From Xiphophorus maculatus (Eukaryota > Chordata > Actinopteri > Cyprinodontiformes > Poeciliidae), in assembly GCF_002775205.1 (NCBI RefSeq), contig NC_036453.1:14402594-14466593 (forward strand): a stretch of 64,000 nt of DNA. The letters run 5' to 3'. Below the pieces are notes generated by a model, which ran no database searches, was not told where the DNA came from, and saw nothing but the letters and a program-made list of their open reading frames with translations. The position numbers and the translations under genes were made by a program. Numbering within the stretch: position 1 is the stretch's first letter; each line of letters opens with the position of its first letter. Shown here in pieces: positions 45,926 through 58,144 of this stretch.

Positions 45926-47649
45926 TCTGTTAGTAGGTACCGGCAGTCAATTTTTTTTGTTTAGATTTTTAGTACTCTAAATGCATTTTTCTATTAAGTG
46001 TATTACCAGAAAAGAGCCTGAAGAACTTTCAGCCCATTATGTCTAACGGTTTTTGAGATTTTGGGGGATATGTGTACCTTTCCACAAACCCACCTTTGAG
46101 TAGAAAAAGATGGGATTTTTGGAAGCCGATTACTTAAAAATAAATCAATTTGACACTTATTTGTAATGACATTCTTTAAATACATATAAATCATGTTGCA
46201 AAACATGAAAATGCACAATATAAATAGCTTACTTTAAAAATGAAGGTTCTTTAAAAAAAATTATTTTGAAAAATAAAACAAATTTCAATATTGACCCTAA
46301 TAGCAGACATGGCATTTTTGGGATACCATATTAAAAACTATATGTTGAAACCAAGCCCCAAAAGCTATTTGCCCAGTCTACTGTGTGGTCTTAACAGGCT
46401 TTTTTGTAGGGTTTGGGACTGTTTAATAAAGAATTATTAGGCTGCAAAAATGCTTCCATAGCTAATTTAACTGATGGGAAAAAATTGACAAAATTGAGTA
46501 TTTTTTGACCACTCCCCAAATTAGTATTTTTCATCAGATTTTAATAACACTTCTCTACTACAGATAAATTAGGCTGCTGAATAAAATAAAGGCCTCCATT
46601 TTTGGCCACCTTTAATAGTTTCCTTGTTAGTGCTGGTAGGAAATGGGGATTTTTTGTTTGTTTTTAAAACAATCAAATTTTAGAGAATTTTTGACTTAGA
46701 CCAAAATGTTTATTTTTTATGCATTTCATTGAAACTTCCTTCCTAGAGGCTGCTGCATGAGATAAAAACATTTATTTATGGCTATTTTTAGTAGTTTTTT
46801 GTATACTGGTGGCAGAAAATAGAGTTGTTTTTTATTATTTCTTTTATTTTGGAAAATTCATTATTTTCTTTTCCGACTCTGACTGTTTTCTCAGTCAGAG
46901 TCCGAGGAAACAGACTCTGACTTTATCTACTGTTAGCCACTTGCCAATCTTCATTCTGTCCAATTAAGCCACCCCTTTAGCTACTCTGTTAGCCCCCTTT
47001 TAAAATGACCTCTTTTACTTCCCCTTTGATGCCCCTTTTTTGTTACCCCTTCATTTAAGCCCCATTAGCACCCCACTGCTCCATCCACCTCTAGGGCCAC
47101 AGTTGGATCCAGATAGAGGGACACTTGAGGGAAACCGTTGGATTCGACTCTATGGGAATCATTACATCTGATTCTAGCATAGCTAGCTGTTGCATCATGG
47201 TTTAGTTGTAGCATGGTCTTGTAGGGTCTGCGGTTAATTTGCATAGCATTGTTTTTAAACTATTTGTAACATTCTTTATCATTGTTTGTTTGTTTCATTG
47301 GCTGAGGAAAAGCATTGATGAATTCAGCTTCTAGTTTGATTCTTCAATGCTAACTTGAATGTGTGTTTCTCTTCGCCAGGTGTGTTCCCAGGGCAACAGG
47401 TGAATGATGATGCCCTTGTGATAGTGGGTGGGGCTGCATGGGCCTGAGGGGGTAAGGAGGCGGAGTCTCTGCCTTAAGCCCCTCCCCTCTCCTTCCTGCC
47501 ACAGACCAAACAGACGGGAAAAACACGGCCAGAGCTCTCCCTTCCCTCTTCCTCCTCCCCCTCTCTCCTCCCTGTTCTTACCCCCTCCTGACCCCGCCTC
47601 TCCCCCGCCGCCCTCCCCTGTCTCCCCCCTTGGCCGCTGCCACCATGCT

Positions 47650-50600
47650 GTGGTCTCGCTGCTGGTGGAGAGCCTGAGGAAACAGACTCTGGCAGGCGAC
47701 CCTGCTCAGCCGGGGGACTACTACCTGGTGAGGCACTCAGCCAGAGAAACCCAGATGAACATTCAGATCCGAGAGTTTCGCTGACACCAAAGCTTTTTCT
47801 TTCAGTCCCTGCTGGACCCGAAAACCCTCCCAGAGTGCTGGCCCCCAGATGGCTTGATGCCTGGTGAGTGTTTGGCCGAGGTGGCAGCCCGCTGTTCAGG
47901 CAGGAGGTTTAAGAAGTACTAGATTATTTTAGCAATCGAGTATTTATCGACTATTCTGGCAATTAGTTTTTTTTTTTTTTTAAGCAGTTTTGAGTAGAGC
48001 TGGGCAATATGAATTTATCATGGTATTTTGTGGTATTGTGATAACACTAAAAGCGACAATAAGAACTAATTATTACATCTGTTTCAGCTAACCTTAAGAC
48101 TGTAGCTGTAACAGCAATTACAGCCCCACAAACATGAATATTGCTCTTTAAAAACATTCCCATCTGTGATATGAGAAATGTGACTTATATCACACTTAAC
48201 ATTAACTGCATTTTCAAATTCTTTGGTATTTATTGATGTTTTTATTGTGAAGAAAATAGTAAAACTAACAAACCCGACAATAAGAACAGTTTTGGAAGGT
48301 TTTAAACATAATTAATTACAATGTAACGTAAGAACCATAAATAAAAATTCTTATAAAATATTTATCACGATACAAAAATGTCCACCACTAGTTATGAGCA
48401 CAGCAGCGAAACCTTAAACTGCTACCGTGTAAGTTACTCAACATGTTGTTGCTAAGCAACCAATAAGTGAGTTGCTAGGCAACCAATAAGTGAGTTGCTA
48501 GGCAACCAGTAAGCGAGGTGCTAGGCAACCAAATAATGAGTGAGTTATCTGAAGCCACCCAGCTAGCTTAACTGGCTGTGAGAGTTTGAGCAACTAATGT
48601 CTATATTTCCCAGAATACCGTGCGGTTTCTGATTGGAGTTCTGTGAATATCCCATTTGTTGAATATTCTGTCAAATGTCATATCTGTAGATCTTGATCAC
48701 GTGTATATTGTGATATATATTGTTATTGATTAGTAGTCCAGCCAATCAGAGTTGCTAGGCCAATCAGAATGCCAATCAGAATGCCGGACCAGGCGTCACT
48801 TCTGTGGAGAGAAAAATAACAGAGAAAACGGAGTTAGTAGTTGAAATACGAGCAAACTGGAGAGTAGTAGGAAGAAAAATCAGAGTGAGGAGAAAGAGGA
48901 AGGAAGGTATGGCAGAAAACTGTCATGGTTGCTTTAAAGATTTCTGCTTATTTAGGTTATTACACAGTGTTCCAAATTATTGTGCAAATTGGATTTATGT
49001 GTCAAAGATTAAATTTTTTGGTTTTCGATGGTATTGTGTGTCAGGGCTCTTTGAATCACTATAATTAATTTCAGAGAGCTGGTTGATTAGTTTGTCTGGT
49101 GAGCTCAATTAAAGGAAATCTACTTAAGAAGGATGTTCCACATTATTAAGCAGGCCACAGGTTTCAAGCAATATAGGAAAGATAAAGGATCTCTGCTGAT
49201 GAAAATCATCAGCTAATGTAGAGCCGTATGACAAGGTATGAAAACATTAGATATTTAATGAAAACTGACGCGTTCTTGTACTGTGAAGAGATTTGTGGCT
49301 GATTCAGAACAAAAATGGGTTTGTGCAGATAAAGGCATAATGAGGAAGGTTTCTGTTAGACAAATTCATCGGATTAAGAGAGCAGCTGTTAAAATGCCCT
49401 TACAAAGCAGCAAACAGTTATTTGAAGCTGCTGGAGCCTCTGGAACCTCAAGGTGGAGGATCCTCCAGAGGCTTGTGGTGCATCAACCTACTATTGGGCC
49501 CCTAACCAGAGCTGACAAGCAGAAACGGTCTCAGTGGGCCCAGCCGTACATGAAGATTCATTTTCAAACAGACTTGTTCACTGATGACTGTTGTGCAACC
49601 CTGGATGGTCCAGATGGACGCAGTAGTGGATTGGTGGTGGACGGTCACCACATCCCAACACGGCAAGGAAGTGGTGGAGTCATTTTTTGGACCTAAATCA
49701 TGGGGAGAGAATAATTGGTCGGCCCCTTCAGAGTCCCTGAAGGTGTCAAAATGACCTCAGCAAAATATAAGGACTTTCTGACTGATCACTTTCTTTCATG
49801 GTTCAAAAAGAAGAGCCAAACCTTCAGTAGCAAAATCAGCTTCATGCATGACAATGCACCATCTCATGCTGCAAGGAATACCACTGTGTCATTGGCTGCT
49901 ATGGGCATAAAAGGGGAGAAACTCATGGTGTGACCTCTGACCTCAACCCTATTGAGAACCTTTGGAGTTTCCTCAAGCAGAAGATCTGAGGGTGGGATGC
50001 AGTTCATATCAAACCAGCAGCTCTGGGAAGATATTCTGACATCCTGCAAAGAAATTCAAGCAGAAACTTTCCACAAACTCACAAGTTCAATGGATGCAAG
50101 AATTGTGCAGGTGAAATCAAAGAAGGTCCTATGTTAACATGGAACTCGTCTGTTATGATATTTTTGATTGAAATAGCTTTTGATTTTAGTACATGTGACC
50201 ACTTAATGCTGCACATTCAAAGAATGCCCGTTTGCAGTTCTTTATAATTCATACAATGTTTAGAAAATCTGCTGTGCATAATAATTTGGAACAGTGAATT
50301 ATGAGTTTTTTATTTTTGAAAAAAATACTGTTCTCATGGGGAGCTTTGTTCAGTAAAATTTGATTTATACTGTAATAGTTCATCACTTGAAAATTATACT
50401 GACCATCATTTGCATTGACCATATACGAAAATCTGAGACAATATCACTTGTATAATAATTTGGAACACGGTGTATTATTAGTTCACTTTGTAGCATGAAT
50501 TAAACCTAAAATGAAATTCATCTCAGTAGAATCACTTCCTGTTTGTGTTTCCTCAGAGAGCAGCTACTGGCAGCTCTGCCCTCCCTCTAAGACCAGCCTG

Positions 50601-52191
50601 CAGGGGGGGTTTCTGAGCTCTAGTTTCCCCCCCGGCCCCTTGCCCCTGGTGCCCCCCGATGCCCACCTTCAGGAGGCCGGCGACCCCTTGGAGGGCGGCC
50701 CCTCTGAGCCCCAGCGACCCCTGGCACCCAGCACCTCGGCGTCAGAGCTGTCCCTGTCTGGGGCGGCGGCGGCGCCCCCCCCGGGGCCTGGACCACCCCC
50801 TCCGCCACCACCGCCCCCCAAGCGCCACTGCCGCTCGCTGTCGGTACCGGAGGACCTATCGCGTTGCCGCTACACCTGGCGGCCCAGCGCTTCTCGCGTC
50901 TGGACTCCCGTCAGCCGCCAGCAGTGCCACGGCGGCACGGGCGGAGGCGTGGCGGGCGGGGGCGGGGGCGTGGCGGTGGCGGCAGGGGGTATGGGCATGG
51001 CGGGGGGCGGAGCCTGCCCGCTGCGTGCCCCCAGCTCTTCTCTGACCTCGTCGCTGCACTCCTCTTCCAGCCCCACCTTCTTCAGCCTGGCGCTGTCGCC
51101 GGACTCCCCATTGCCATGGAGCTTCCCCTGGGACCCCAGTGAGGCGGCGGCAGGGGGTGGAGCCTGCTGCTGCTTTTTTCCCTCCCCCTCCTCCTGCTCG
51201 TCATCGCCCTCCCCCCTTCACCCGCCTCCGCCCCCCCAGCGGCGCTTCTCCCTCTCACCGGTGCTCATCAGAGACTCGGCCACCTCCACCTTCCTTCCTC
51301 CACCTCCAGTCCCCAGCCAGGCGGCACCGCCCCCGCCGGGCTACGCCGCTGGCGCTGCCGCTGGGGGGCCGGTACCTCCCTCGCCCTCTTCTGCCTGCAG
51401 CACGCCGTCTTCTCTCCGCCGCAGTCTCCCGCCGCAGCTGCCCCGCTGCCACTCGCAGCCCTGTGACCTACTGCTGCTGAAGCCGGGCTTGAAGCGGCGC
51501 CGCGATCCCGACCGACCCTGCGCCCGGCCCGTCCTCGACTTCACCAAGATGACGCAGGTAGCCGATTGGTTGGCCTAATAATACAAATTTATTTTTATGA
51601 CTTTATTCTCATGCTGTTACAACTTTATGCTGGTATTATTTTATTCTTGTGTTATGACTTTTATTATGTTATTAGGACTTTGTCTTATTATCACATCTTT
51701 ATTCTCACTACGTCTTATCGTATTACGACTATTCTAATTATGACTGTATTCTTGTATTATTATAACTTTAATGCAGTGCTTAGCCCCTTGCTTACATCTT
51801 TGCTTAGTGTCTTTAACGAGTTTAGCACCATGTTTATCTCTATGTTTAGCTTCTTTTTTCCCACCGTGTTTAGCCCCTCGACTGCCTCCTTTCGTCCCTG
51901 CAGACACGCAGCATCGACCCGCAGTGCCTGGAGCGCGGCGGCGGTAGGTTAGCCTGTGGCGGCGATGTCTGCATGGGCATGGAGGCCTTTATGGGCGACT
52001 TTCGGGGCTCCTGCTCGCCTGCCGAGTGCCTGGGCCGCACCAGCATCGGGCCGCTGAGCGAGAGTGACGAGGAGTGCCGTGAGGACGATGAGGACGAAGA
52101 GGAGGAGGCGGAGGAGCGTGAGGCGGCACAGCAGGCCGTATTTGAGAGGGATTGTACAGAACTGGACCTGAACTTGATAGAAGAAAACTGA
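47650..52191 (+). CDS. fam53c: FAM53C-type nuclear protein
   Basis: Coding exons about 47650-47727, 47806-47863, 50557-51557 and 51904-52191 are in phase, 475 codons. FAM53 proteins are nuclear, bind 14-3-3 and modulate signalling. Family marks: N-terminal VSLLVESLRKQTL (human: M-I-T-L-I-T-E-Q-L-Q-K-Q-T-L), then KRHCRSLSVPEDLSR with a 14-3-3-type serine motif, FFSLALSPDSP, RRFSLSP, CHSQPCDL, and the terminal LDLNLIEEN. It is longer than the 392-residue human protein because exon 3 is very GC-rich and has runs of proline, glycine and alanine (PPPPPPPPP at about 50795, and a Gly/Ala tract near 50945-51010). No in-frame ATG exists at the expected start: the codon there is GTG at 47650, and the ATG in good Kozak context (GCCACCATG, 47645) is in another frame. 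Exon 1 may be non-coding. fam53c is favoured over fam53a/b by synteny with human 5q31. Confidence 0.88.
48448..48529. repeat. tandem array of X-box (RFX) motifs in fam53c intron
   Basis: GTTGCTAAGCAAC at 48448-48460, GTTGCTAGGCAAC at 48471-48483 and 48494-48506, and GGTGCTAGGCAAC at 48517-48529, spaced exactly 23 bp. Each is an (im)perfect inverted repeat matching the RFX X-box consensus GTTRCYNNGYAAC or differing by one base. Confidence 0.85.
48963..50472 (+). mobile_element. Tc1/mariner-type transposon in fam53c intron
   Basis: Inverted ends CACAGTGTTCCAAATTATT (left) and CACCGTGTTCCAAATTATT (right, inward) are flanked by TA on both sides (48961-48962 and 50473-50474), the Tc1/mariner target. 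The interior plus strand encodes a degraded Tc1-type transposase: a helix-turn-helix part near 49350-49480 and DDE-domain pieces TDLFTDDCCATLDGPDG, VGPFRVPEGVK, FMHDNAPSHAA, and NPIENLWSFLKQ. Several frameshifts and stops separate them, so it is inactive. It lies in the same direction as fam53c. Confidence 0.92.
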
Positions 52192-54263
52192 CTTGTTGTA
52201 AATGAAGGCTGTTCTCTGTTTCTGTTTTCTAACTGAGTTTTATTTTGAAATGACCTGACCCCAGCCCTTCTTCCTGTCCCACCATCTTCTCAACACTCGG
52301 CGAGTTCTCGCCACCAATCAGCAGAGCTCTCAGGAACAACATCTTCTCCCATTGGACGAGCTGATTACTGGCAACAGTGATGATGTGGCGGCCGGCAGAC
52401 CTGGACAGACTGGTCCGTTCCAGTTGGACCAGTACCAGCTGCGGTCCAGGTAACTTCCAACACGTCTGACAAGGCGAACGCGGCGCTGCAGTGGCCGACC
52501 CAGACGGTCCTGAACCGCCACAGAAACATAACCCAGAATAATCTTCACACCAAAGATGAAATGAAACATAAATACTCTCATAGATATAAAGAATTAGATG
52601 AGTTCTGATCTGAAATAGAGATTAAAAAGTTAGTTTTGCATTTAATGACAATCAAAAGTCCAAAAAATAATTTAATCACGAGGGCCTTTAAATGACGAAA
52701 AACCTGCAGATTTCTGAATTTAAATTCCTCCAAAAACAAATGATTTTCCGTTGGTGCAGTCATGTGACCCGGTCGTGGTGATGCGTTCAGGGTCGCTGCG
52801 GCCGCGCCTGTCAGTCGTCGCTGAGGGCAAAAAGCCACTGATGCTGTTGTTCAGCCGAGTGTTCGCACATTCCTGCTGTACACAACTGTCACTGAAGACA
52901 CTACAACTGAGTGTGTGTGTGCGTGTGTGTGTGACATCACACCCTGCTGGTCATGTGACCTGTGTTTAGATTGAATCCAATGGATTTCCTTGTGACAACA
53001 GTTTGTGTTTTAATTAAAATTGTTCAGTCATCTAGGTTTGGGTTAAACCATAAAAAACGGCTCTAGTTATTTTCTGTTGAGTGAAGCAGAAACTTTAACT
53101 CATCTCCAGTTTTAGGCTCTGTAATCTTGCCACAAAAACAACAAATTAAGAAATAATGGAAATATATAAATACAAACTGAGAATTAACTTTGAATTCAAA
53201 AAGGAACTTGGAAAAAAAAACTTTAGGTTGCAATGAAATGCAAATTACAGCCATGAATCTGTTAAATTTGGCATAAAAGAAGGTGAATCTGGGATTTAAA
53301 TGAACATGGAGAGTTTTAATCTCCATCAGAAAAATTTATCCCAACGAACAACGTCCCTCAAGTTTTCAGTGAAAGACTTCAGCAGGTTTATTCCTGGAGT
53401 CTTACTGGTTTGGTGAAATAATTTTGATTTAAAACTATAAATTTTTACACAGAGGTGTTTTTGTTTTAACTGGTAAATCTTAAATGTAATGTCAGCCACT
53501 GCCAATAGAGGGCAATACAAATATTTAATATTATTGTTGTAACTTTATTTGTCTGTGTTGAATCCAAATATAAGCTGAAAATGGCAGAATAAACACATTT
53601 TTTCAGTCGGTTTCAAATTCTGAGTCATACAAATGAACAATCCAGGCTGAACTGTGATTAGTTAATCTGACAGAACCACTTAATCTGGATTCAATCTGAG
53701 CACTGAGAAGTCACAGAAACTGTTAAACATTTTAGTTTCACTGGTCGTTTGAGCTGATTGTTTCACATCCTGCCAGGTTTATGACGTTGTTTTCACCCGT
53801 TAGAGTTGGATAATCCAGCCCAGTTGCTGTTTAGCAGCTTTTCCATTAGCTTTGACGCATAAAACGGACACAGTGATTTTATTTCCCTTTTTTGGGTTTT
53901 GATCAACTCAGAAAAAAAATCCAATGATAAAGATGATTTTTGATATAAGAAAGAACAGAATATGATGTATTTCAGCATCTGAGATTGGGAAACGCCCTTA
54001 AATGTATCAAAATAAGATTTTATACCGTTTTCAAGCCGAAGCTGTTTAGAGGCTGGTTGGTGGATTATCAGCGTTCTGCTGTGGCTACTTTACTGTTAAA
54101 CTTTTATAAATAATTTAAACCTAACATCATCTGTGTGTCTGTGTGCTATGAAGCATCTCTGCCCTTCAAAGATCCACATAGCAGTTATAAACTGGGCTGA
54201 AACTCGGAATATAGTCCAGTCATTTCATGACAATGATCTGGAAAAAGAATATAAAAATTTGTC

Positions 54264-54295
54264 AATGCGCTAATGCTAATTTGCATTAGCGCATT
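54264..54295. repeat. perfect hairpin, 13-bp arms
   Basis: AATGCGCTAATGC (54264-54276), loop TAATTT, GCATTAGCGCATT (54283-54295). No adjacent gene. Confidence 0.85.
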
Positions 54296-55473
54296 GGCGC
54301 TTTTATATCAGTTGGAAAATGTGATTCTGTGTGTTTGGGATAAATCAACATTTAATTGTATATTTATCCATTTTATAATTTAAATTACAATTTATCCTTA
54401 AATTATCACACACCTTGTCGATTTTTCCCCCAACAGTTAAAAGCAGGCCTTTTTGTTAGACCAGTAGATTTGGTGATCATTTAATTGCATAAGGAATGAG
54501 GAAAATTTTTCGGCGCGCAGTTGCTGCTTTCTGCCTTTGTAGGGCAGTGTTGCTACCTGAATGTCTGGGTGGTGTGTGTGAGGTGGTTAATTTCTGCCTG
54601 CTGTGGGCTCCTAATTTAAAACACTTAAAGGAACAGTTCAATGTTTTTAGGAACAGTTTAGCCTCATGTTTGTGCCTAAGCTTTGAATCCTGGAGTGGAG
54701 GCGTGATCAGCGGAGCTAGAAGGGTCTTCCATGAGTTTTCATGCAGCATCCATATCATTTAATCCCAACTATAACTTGAAGCATGAAATCATCTCTACTC
54801 CACCTCTCTACAGCTGATTGCAGTCTTTCAGGTTCATCTTAGCTGAGAAGGTCGTAAACACATCTGGAAGCTAACGACTGTCTGCTGCCTTTATAAAAAC
54901 TTTCATTTACATCTTTATGACTTTTTTTATTTGCCATACATGGACAATGATGTGACCATAGAGTATTAGCACAGACATTGGCCTGTTTGCTAAATAATAT
55001 TAGCAAAACTGAAGGCAACTATATTACCATCCTTTAATGAAAAACATGATCAGCTAGTGGTTTTTTGGGCATCAGGAGGATGGAAATGCGTTACTTCGAG
55101 GCTGTCTATCCACCGTGGCTAGATTAGCAGATTAGCATTGGCACAAATCTAAATGAGATTATTTATCAAAATGTTGAACTACTCCTTTAAGATAATATTG
55201 CATTTAAAATTAAACCTGTATTTTGCTGTAAAATAAGGAATTGTAAATGTTAAGGCAGCGGTGAAATATAGACGAGGTTTAACTGAACTCATGAAGTAAT
55301 TGCAAAGTGAGCAGAGTTTCCTCATGTAACATTTATTTACTGTATCTGAGATACTTTCCCTCAAATGCTGAAGTAAAACCTGAACACATAAATTAAACAA
55401 AACGTGTCAGAAGGCGGTCTCATAGTCACAAGGAGTCATGGACGGTCCCTGGAAGACGGGTCTGGTCATGGCG

Positions 55474-55665
55474 TCCCCGTAAAACACAAGAGTCCTCAAT
55501 CGGTGGATAAAGGACCGCTTAGTGTCCCCATAAAACACAAGAGTCCTCCATCGATGTGTAGAGGACCACTATCCCTGTAAAACATAGTGTCCCTGTAAAA
55601 CATAGAGTCCTTGATCGGTTAGTAGAGGAACGCTTAGTGTTCCCATAAAACAGAGTCCTCGATCG
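55474..55665. repeat. degenerate tandem repeat, unit about 55-65 bp
   Basis: Successive units share CCC(C)GTAAAACACAAGAGTCC, TCGATCGGT and AGAGGACCGCTTAGTGT with internal partial duplications (CCCTGTAAAACATAG twice). Non-coding. Confidence 0.7.
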
Positions 55666-56689
55666 AAACAGAAATATCAAACATCCCTGTAAGTCAAGCC
55701 GTTTTCAAACTTTAGAGACATTTTTCTAACTGCTTGCTGTTAGCCTCCCTATGTTTTTGCTTTTGCACCAAGAGGTCCACTTCTCAGAGATTTAATTACT
55801 GATGGAGAATATATTTGTTCCAACTGTTAGCATGGGCTGAATGGTCAGCCATCACTGCACTCAGTGCAGTATAGTCCTTTTTTTCCTATTTATAAAACAA
55901 TGCAGTAAAGTTTAGTTGTTAAAAAGTTTTCTATCAAAGGAAACTGCAGATTGTATTGAGTCAATTCCTCCTGCTGAAGAAGCATATGGTTACATTCAGA
56001 AGGAAAACCCCGTTTAGGATTGCAGTTATTTCTGTACTTCCTGGAGTGCGCGACACAATGCAACGTCCCAATAAAACCCAATAACTTAGAGAAAATACTT
56101 TTATGACAGGAACTCATCATTAGAAGATCCAATGTCTTCATTTCTTATGTTATCTGCATTCACCCTCTTGTCTTCATCCACCCGGTCTGTTTCTGTTAAA
56201 TATCATGCATAGCATCCAGCATAAGCCTTAACTGAGCGTATTCTGTTATCCTGTAACCACAACATTTAAAAGAATAAAGGGAAAAGAATAAACCAACAGA
56301 ACAAAAGGAAAATGTGTACTGTAGCTGTTAATTTTTTTAGTCCTTCTGTTGATCATTTTCTGCTGTTTTTTCTTAATATTTCTAATCTGATGTCTGAACG
56401 CAGTAAAGGTGTCGACATGAAGACATAGAGTTGGAAAACCGTGTTGTTTCCATAAGGATGAGGAGTAGTCATGTATAGTTAGTGAAGAGTCTCAGACATC
56501 TCCTGTCTTTTAGAAATGTTTTTTATTGTACGTGATTTACCAGAAAAGACAAATGTCAACATGACAATTTGAAAAGCAGTTTGTGAATAAATTAAGTTTA
56601 CTGAGAATTATTTTACAAGGAAAGTGGAAAAAATGGTGTCCTGTGTTTTATTTTCTTCTCCCGTTTTGCTGATATGCTAGGTTTGGTTT

Positions 56690-56790
56690 CTTCCATCTGG
56701 GTTCTATTCATCACGGTCCAATGTCTCCATTCTGGTCTCATCAGTCCAGAGGACATTGTCCCAGAAGTCTTTGCAGGACTGATACGCTCA
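56690..56790. repeat. dispersed repeat fragment
   Basis: CTCCATTCTGGTCTCATCAG and CCAGAGGACATTGTCCCAGA belong to a passage very common in fish genomes, from a DNA-transposon-derived repeat. The segment at about 59545-59605 (ACCACAGCATGATCCTACCA) looks like another portion of such repeats. Confidence 0.5.
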
Positions 56791-57330
56791 GTCCTGCCGT
56801 CATCTTGTTTCTAGAGAGAAGAGGCTTTCTTCTTCAACTCTTTCAAGCAGCCATATAAGTTATTTATCTTGATCTTTAACCTTATCCTGCTAACTGAGAC
56901 CTGCAGAGATGAGCTCATATCTCTGAGCATCCTGGAAATGACCTTTGACGCTCGCCAGGTTGATGAACAGCAACGGTTGCTTCTCTGACCCTAGTTTGTG
57001 TCAGGAGATCAACAGAGTTTTGATGTGAAATGTTAAAACATGACTGAAATTATTTACAAACAAAAACAAAGATTCTACATGAAGAACTTTAGTTCACTAA
57101 ATTTAAAATAAAAACACTAATATCAAACTGCTCTGAGGTCAGAAGAACAAAGGATTAACCAGCTCATAGACCTGCTATCAACAGATGCTTCACTGATGGT
57201 AGGTTTTCAGATTATAGACAAAAATATCTAAAAGTATAAAGATGAATAGATTTACATTTAAATTTAGAATGAATTTTTAATTTTATTTAGTGTTAAGTTA
57301 ATATAATATTTGAAATTTTTATAATGGGTG

Positions 57331-57336
57331 TTTATT
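57331..57336 (-). terminator. poly(A) signal of hsp30
   Basis: TTTATT on the plus strand (AATAAA on the minus), about 105 bases downstream of the hsp30 stop codon. Confidence 0.6.
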
Positions 57337-57441
57337 TTTATAAAAGCAACAACTTTAAAGCTGTTAAAAATCAAAGTGCAATGAGAGAAACTTCCTGGCT
57401 CCTCCGGTAGATAGGTTAGCTGTTGAGATGTGTCATTCTGT

Positions 57442-58068
57442 TCAGTTTTTCTCGGCTAGGCTGCTGTCCGCGGGGGGGCTGCTGTTCTCTGAGGTAATGG
57501 CCGGGGCAGAGGTGACGTTGATGGGGATGATTCGTTCTTTCCCGTCGCTTGGCGGTTTCTCCCGGGGCGCCTGGATCTGCAGCCGCCCCCCCACCAGCGA
57601 GCAGCTGACAGTCTCTGGGTCGACGCCGTTCGGCAGGTCAAACTCCTGCCTGAACTCCTGACACCTGTAGGAATAGGAGCCCTTTCCGTCCTCCTGCTTC
57701 TTCTCCGTTCTGCCACTCACCTGCAGCTTCCTGCCGACCTGTTTAACGGACAGCTCCTGCGGGGCAAACTCGGCCGTGTCCAGACTCAGTGCGAACTTGT
57801 CACTGTCCTTCCCCAGCTCCTGGAAGGAAATGGGCCTCAAAGCCCCCGCAGAGCAGGAAGTCTGGTCGATCTCTTCGAAGATCTTCTGGTGCAGCCGCTC
57901 CATGTACTCCATGCTCTGCCTCATCTCCTGCATGTGGCGAATCATCTCCTGCTCCATTTGGAAGAAGAGCGGCCGGGTCTCGGGCCACAGGCTGCGGATG
58001 GGCCAGTGCAGCTCCAAGAAGGGCCTCATGGCAGCCGGAGTCGCCTGGAAGATGCTGGGACACAACAT
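57442..58068 (-). CDS. hsp30: HSP30-type small heat-shock protein, intronless
   Basis: A single exon of 208 residues. Starts MLCPSIFQATP and has the fish/frog HSP30 N-terminal signature WPIRSLWPETRPLFF, then a helical EMIRHMQEMRQSMEYMERL and the alpha-crystallin domain, about residues 88-170: KFALSLDTAEFAPQELSVKQ, GRKLQVSGRTE, FRQEFDLPNGVDPETVSC and GGRLQIQAP. The tail is serine/proline-rich. Small heat-shock proteins bind unfolding clients as ATP-independent holdases. The frame is open 26 codons further upstream to an ATG at 58146, but that ATG overlaps the TATA box, so 58068 is taken as the start. Absence of introns is usual for this stress-induced family. In zebrafish nomenclature the closest name could be hspb11-like. 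Confidence 0.93.
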   Translation of the reverse strand: MLCPSIFQATPAAMRPFLELHWPIRSLWPETRPLFFQMEQEMIRHMQEMRQSMEYMERLHQKIFEEIDQTSCSAGALRPISFQELGKDSDKFALSLDTAEFAPQELSVKQVGRKLQVSGRTEKKQEDGKGSYSYRCQEFRQEFDLPNGVDPETVSCSLVGGRLQIQAPREKPPSDGKERIIPINVTSAPAITSENSSPPADSSLAEKN

Positions 58069-58144
58069 CCTGTCGGTCTGTTGGAGGCTGAGAGGATCTC
58101 TGATCTGCTGCTGCTTTGTCTGAGAGATGTCTGTCCCTGGTTGC

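Larger units (their letters stand above)
52192..57330. other. 5-kb intergenic interval between fam53c and hsp30
   Basis: I find no supported gene. It holds a perfect 13-bp-arm hairpin (54264-54295), a degenerate tandem repeat (about 55474-55665) and a dispersed repeat piece around 56690-56790. The first part should include the fam53c 3' UTR. Confidence 0.55.

Noticed and set aside
50620-51547. Several overlapping frames on both strands in fam53c exon 3
   Set aside because: Very GC-rich coding exon; the alternative frames lack conserved residues whereas the fam53c frame contains the family motifs.
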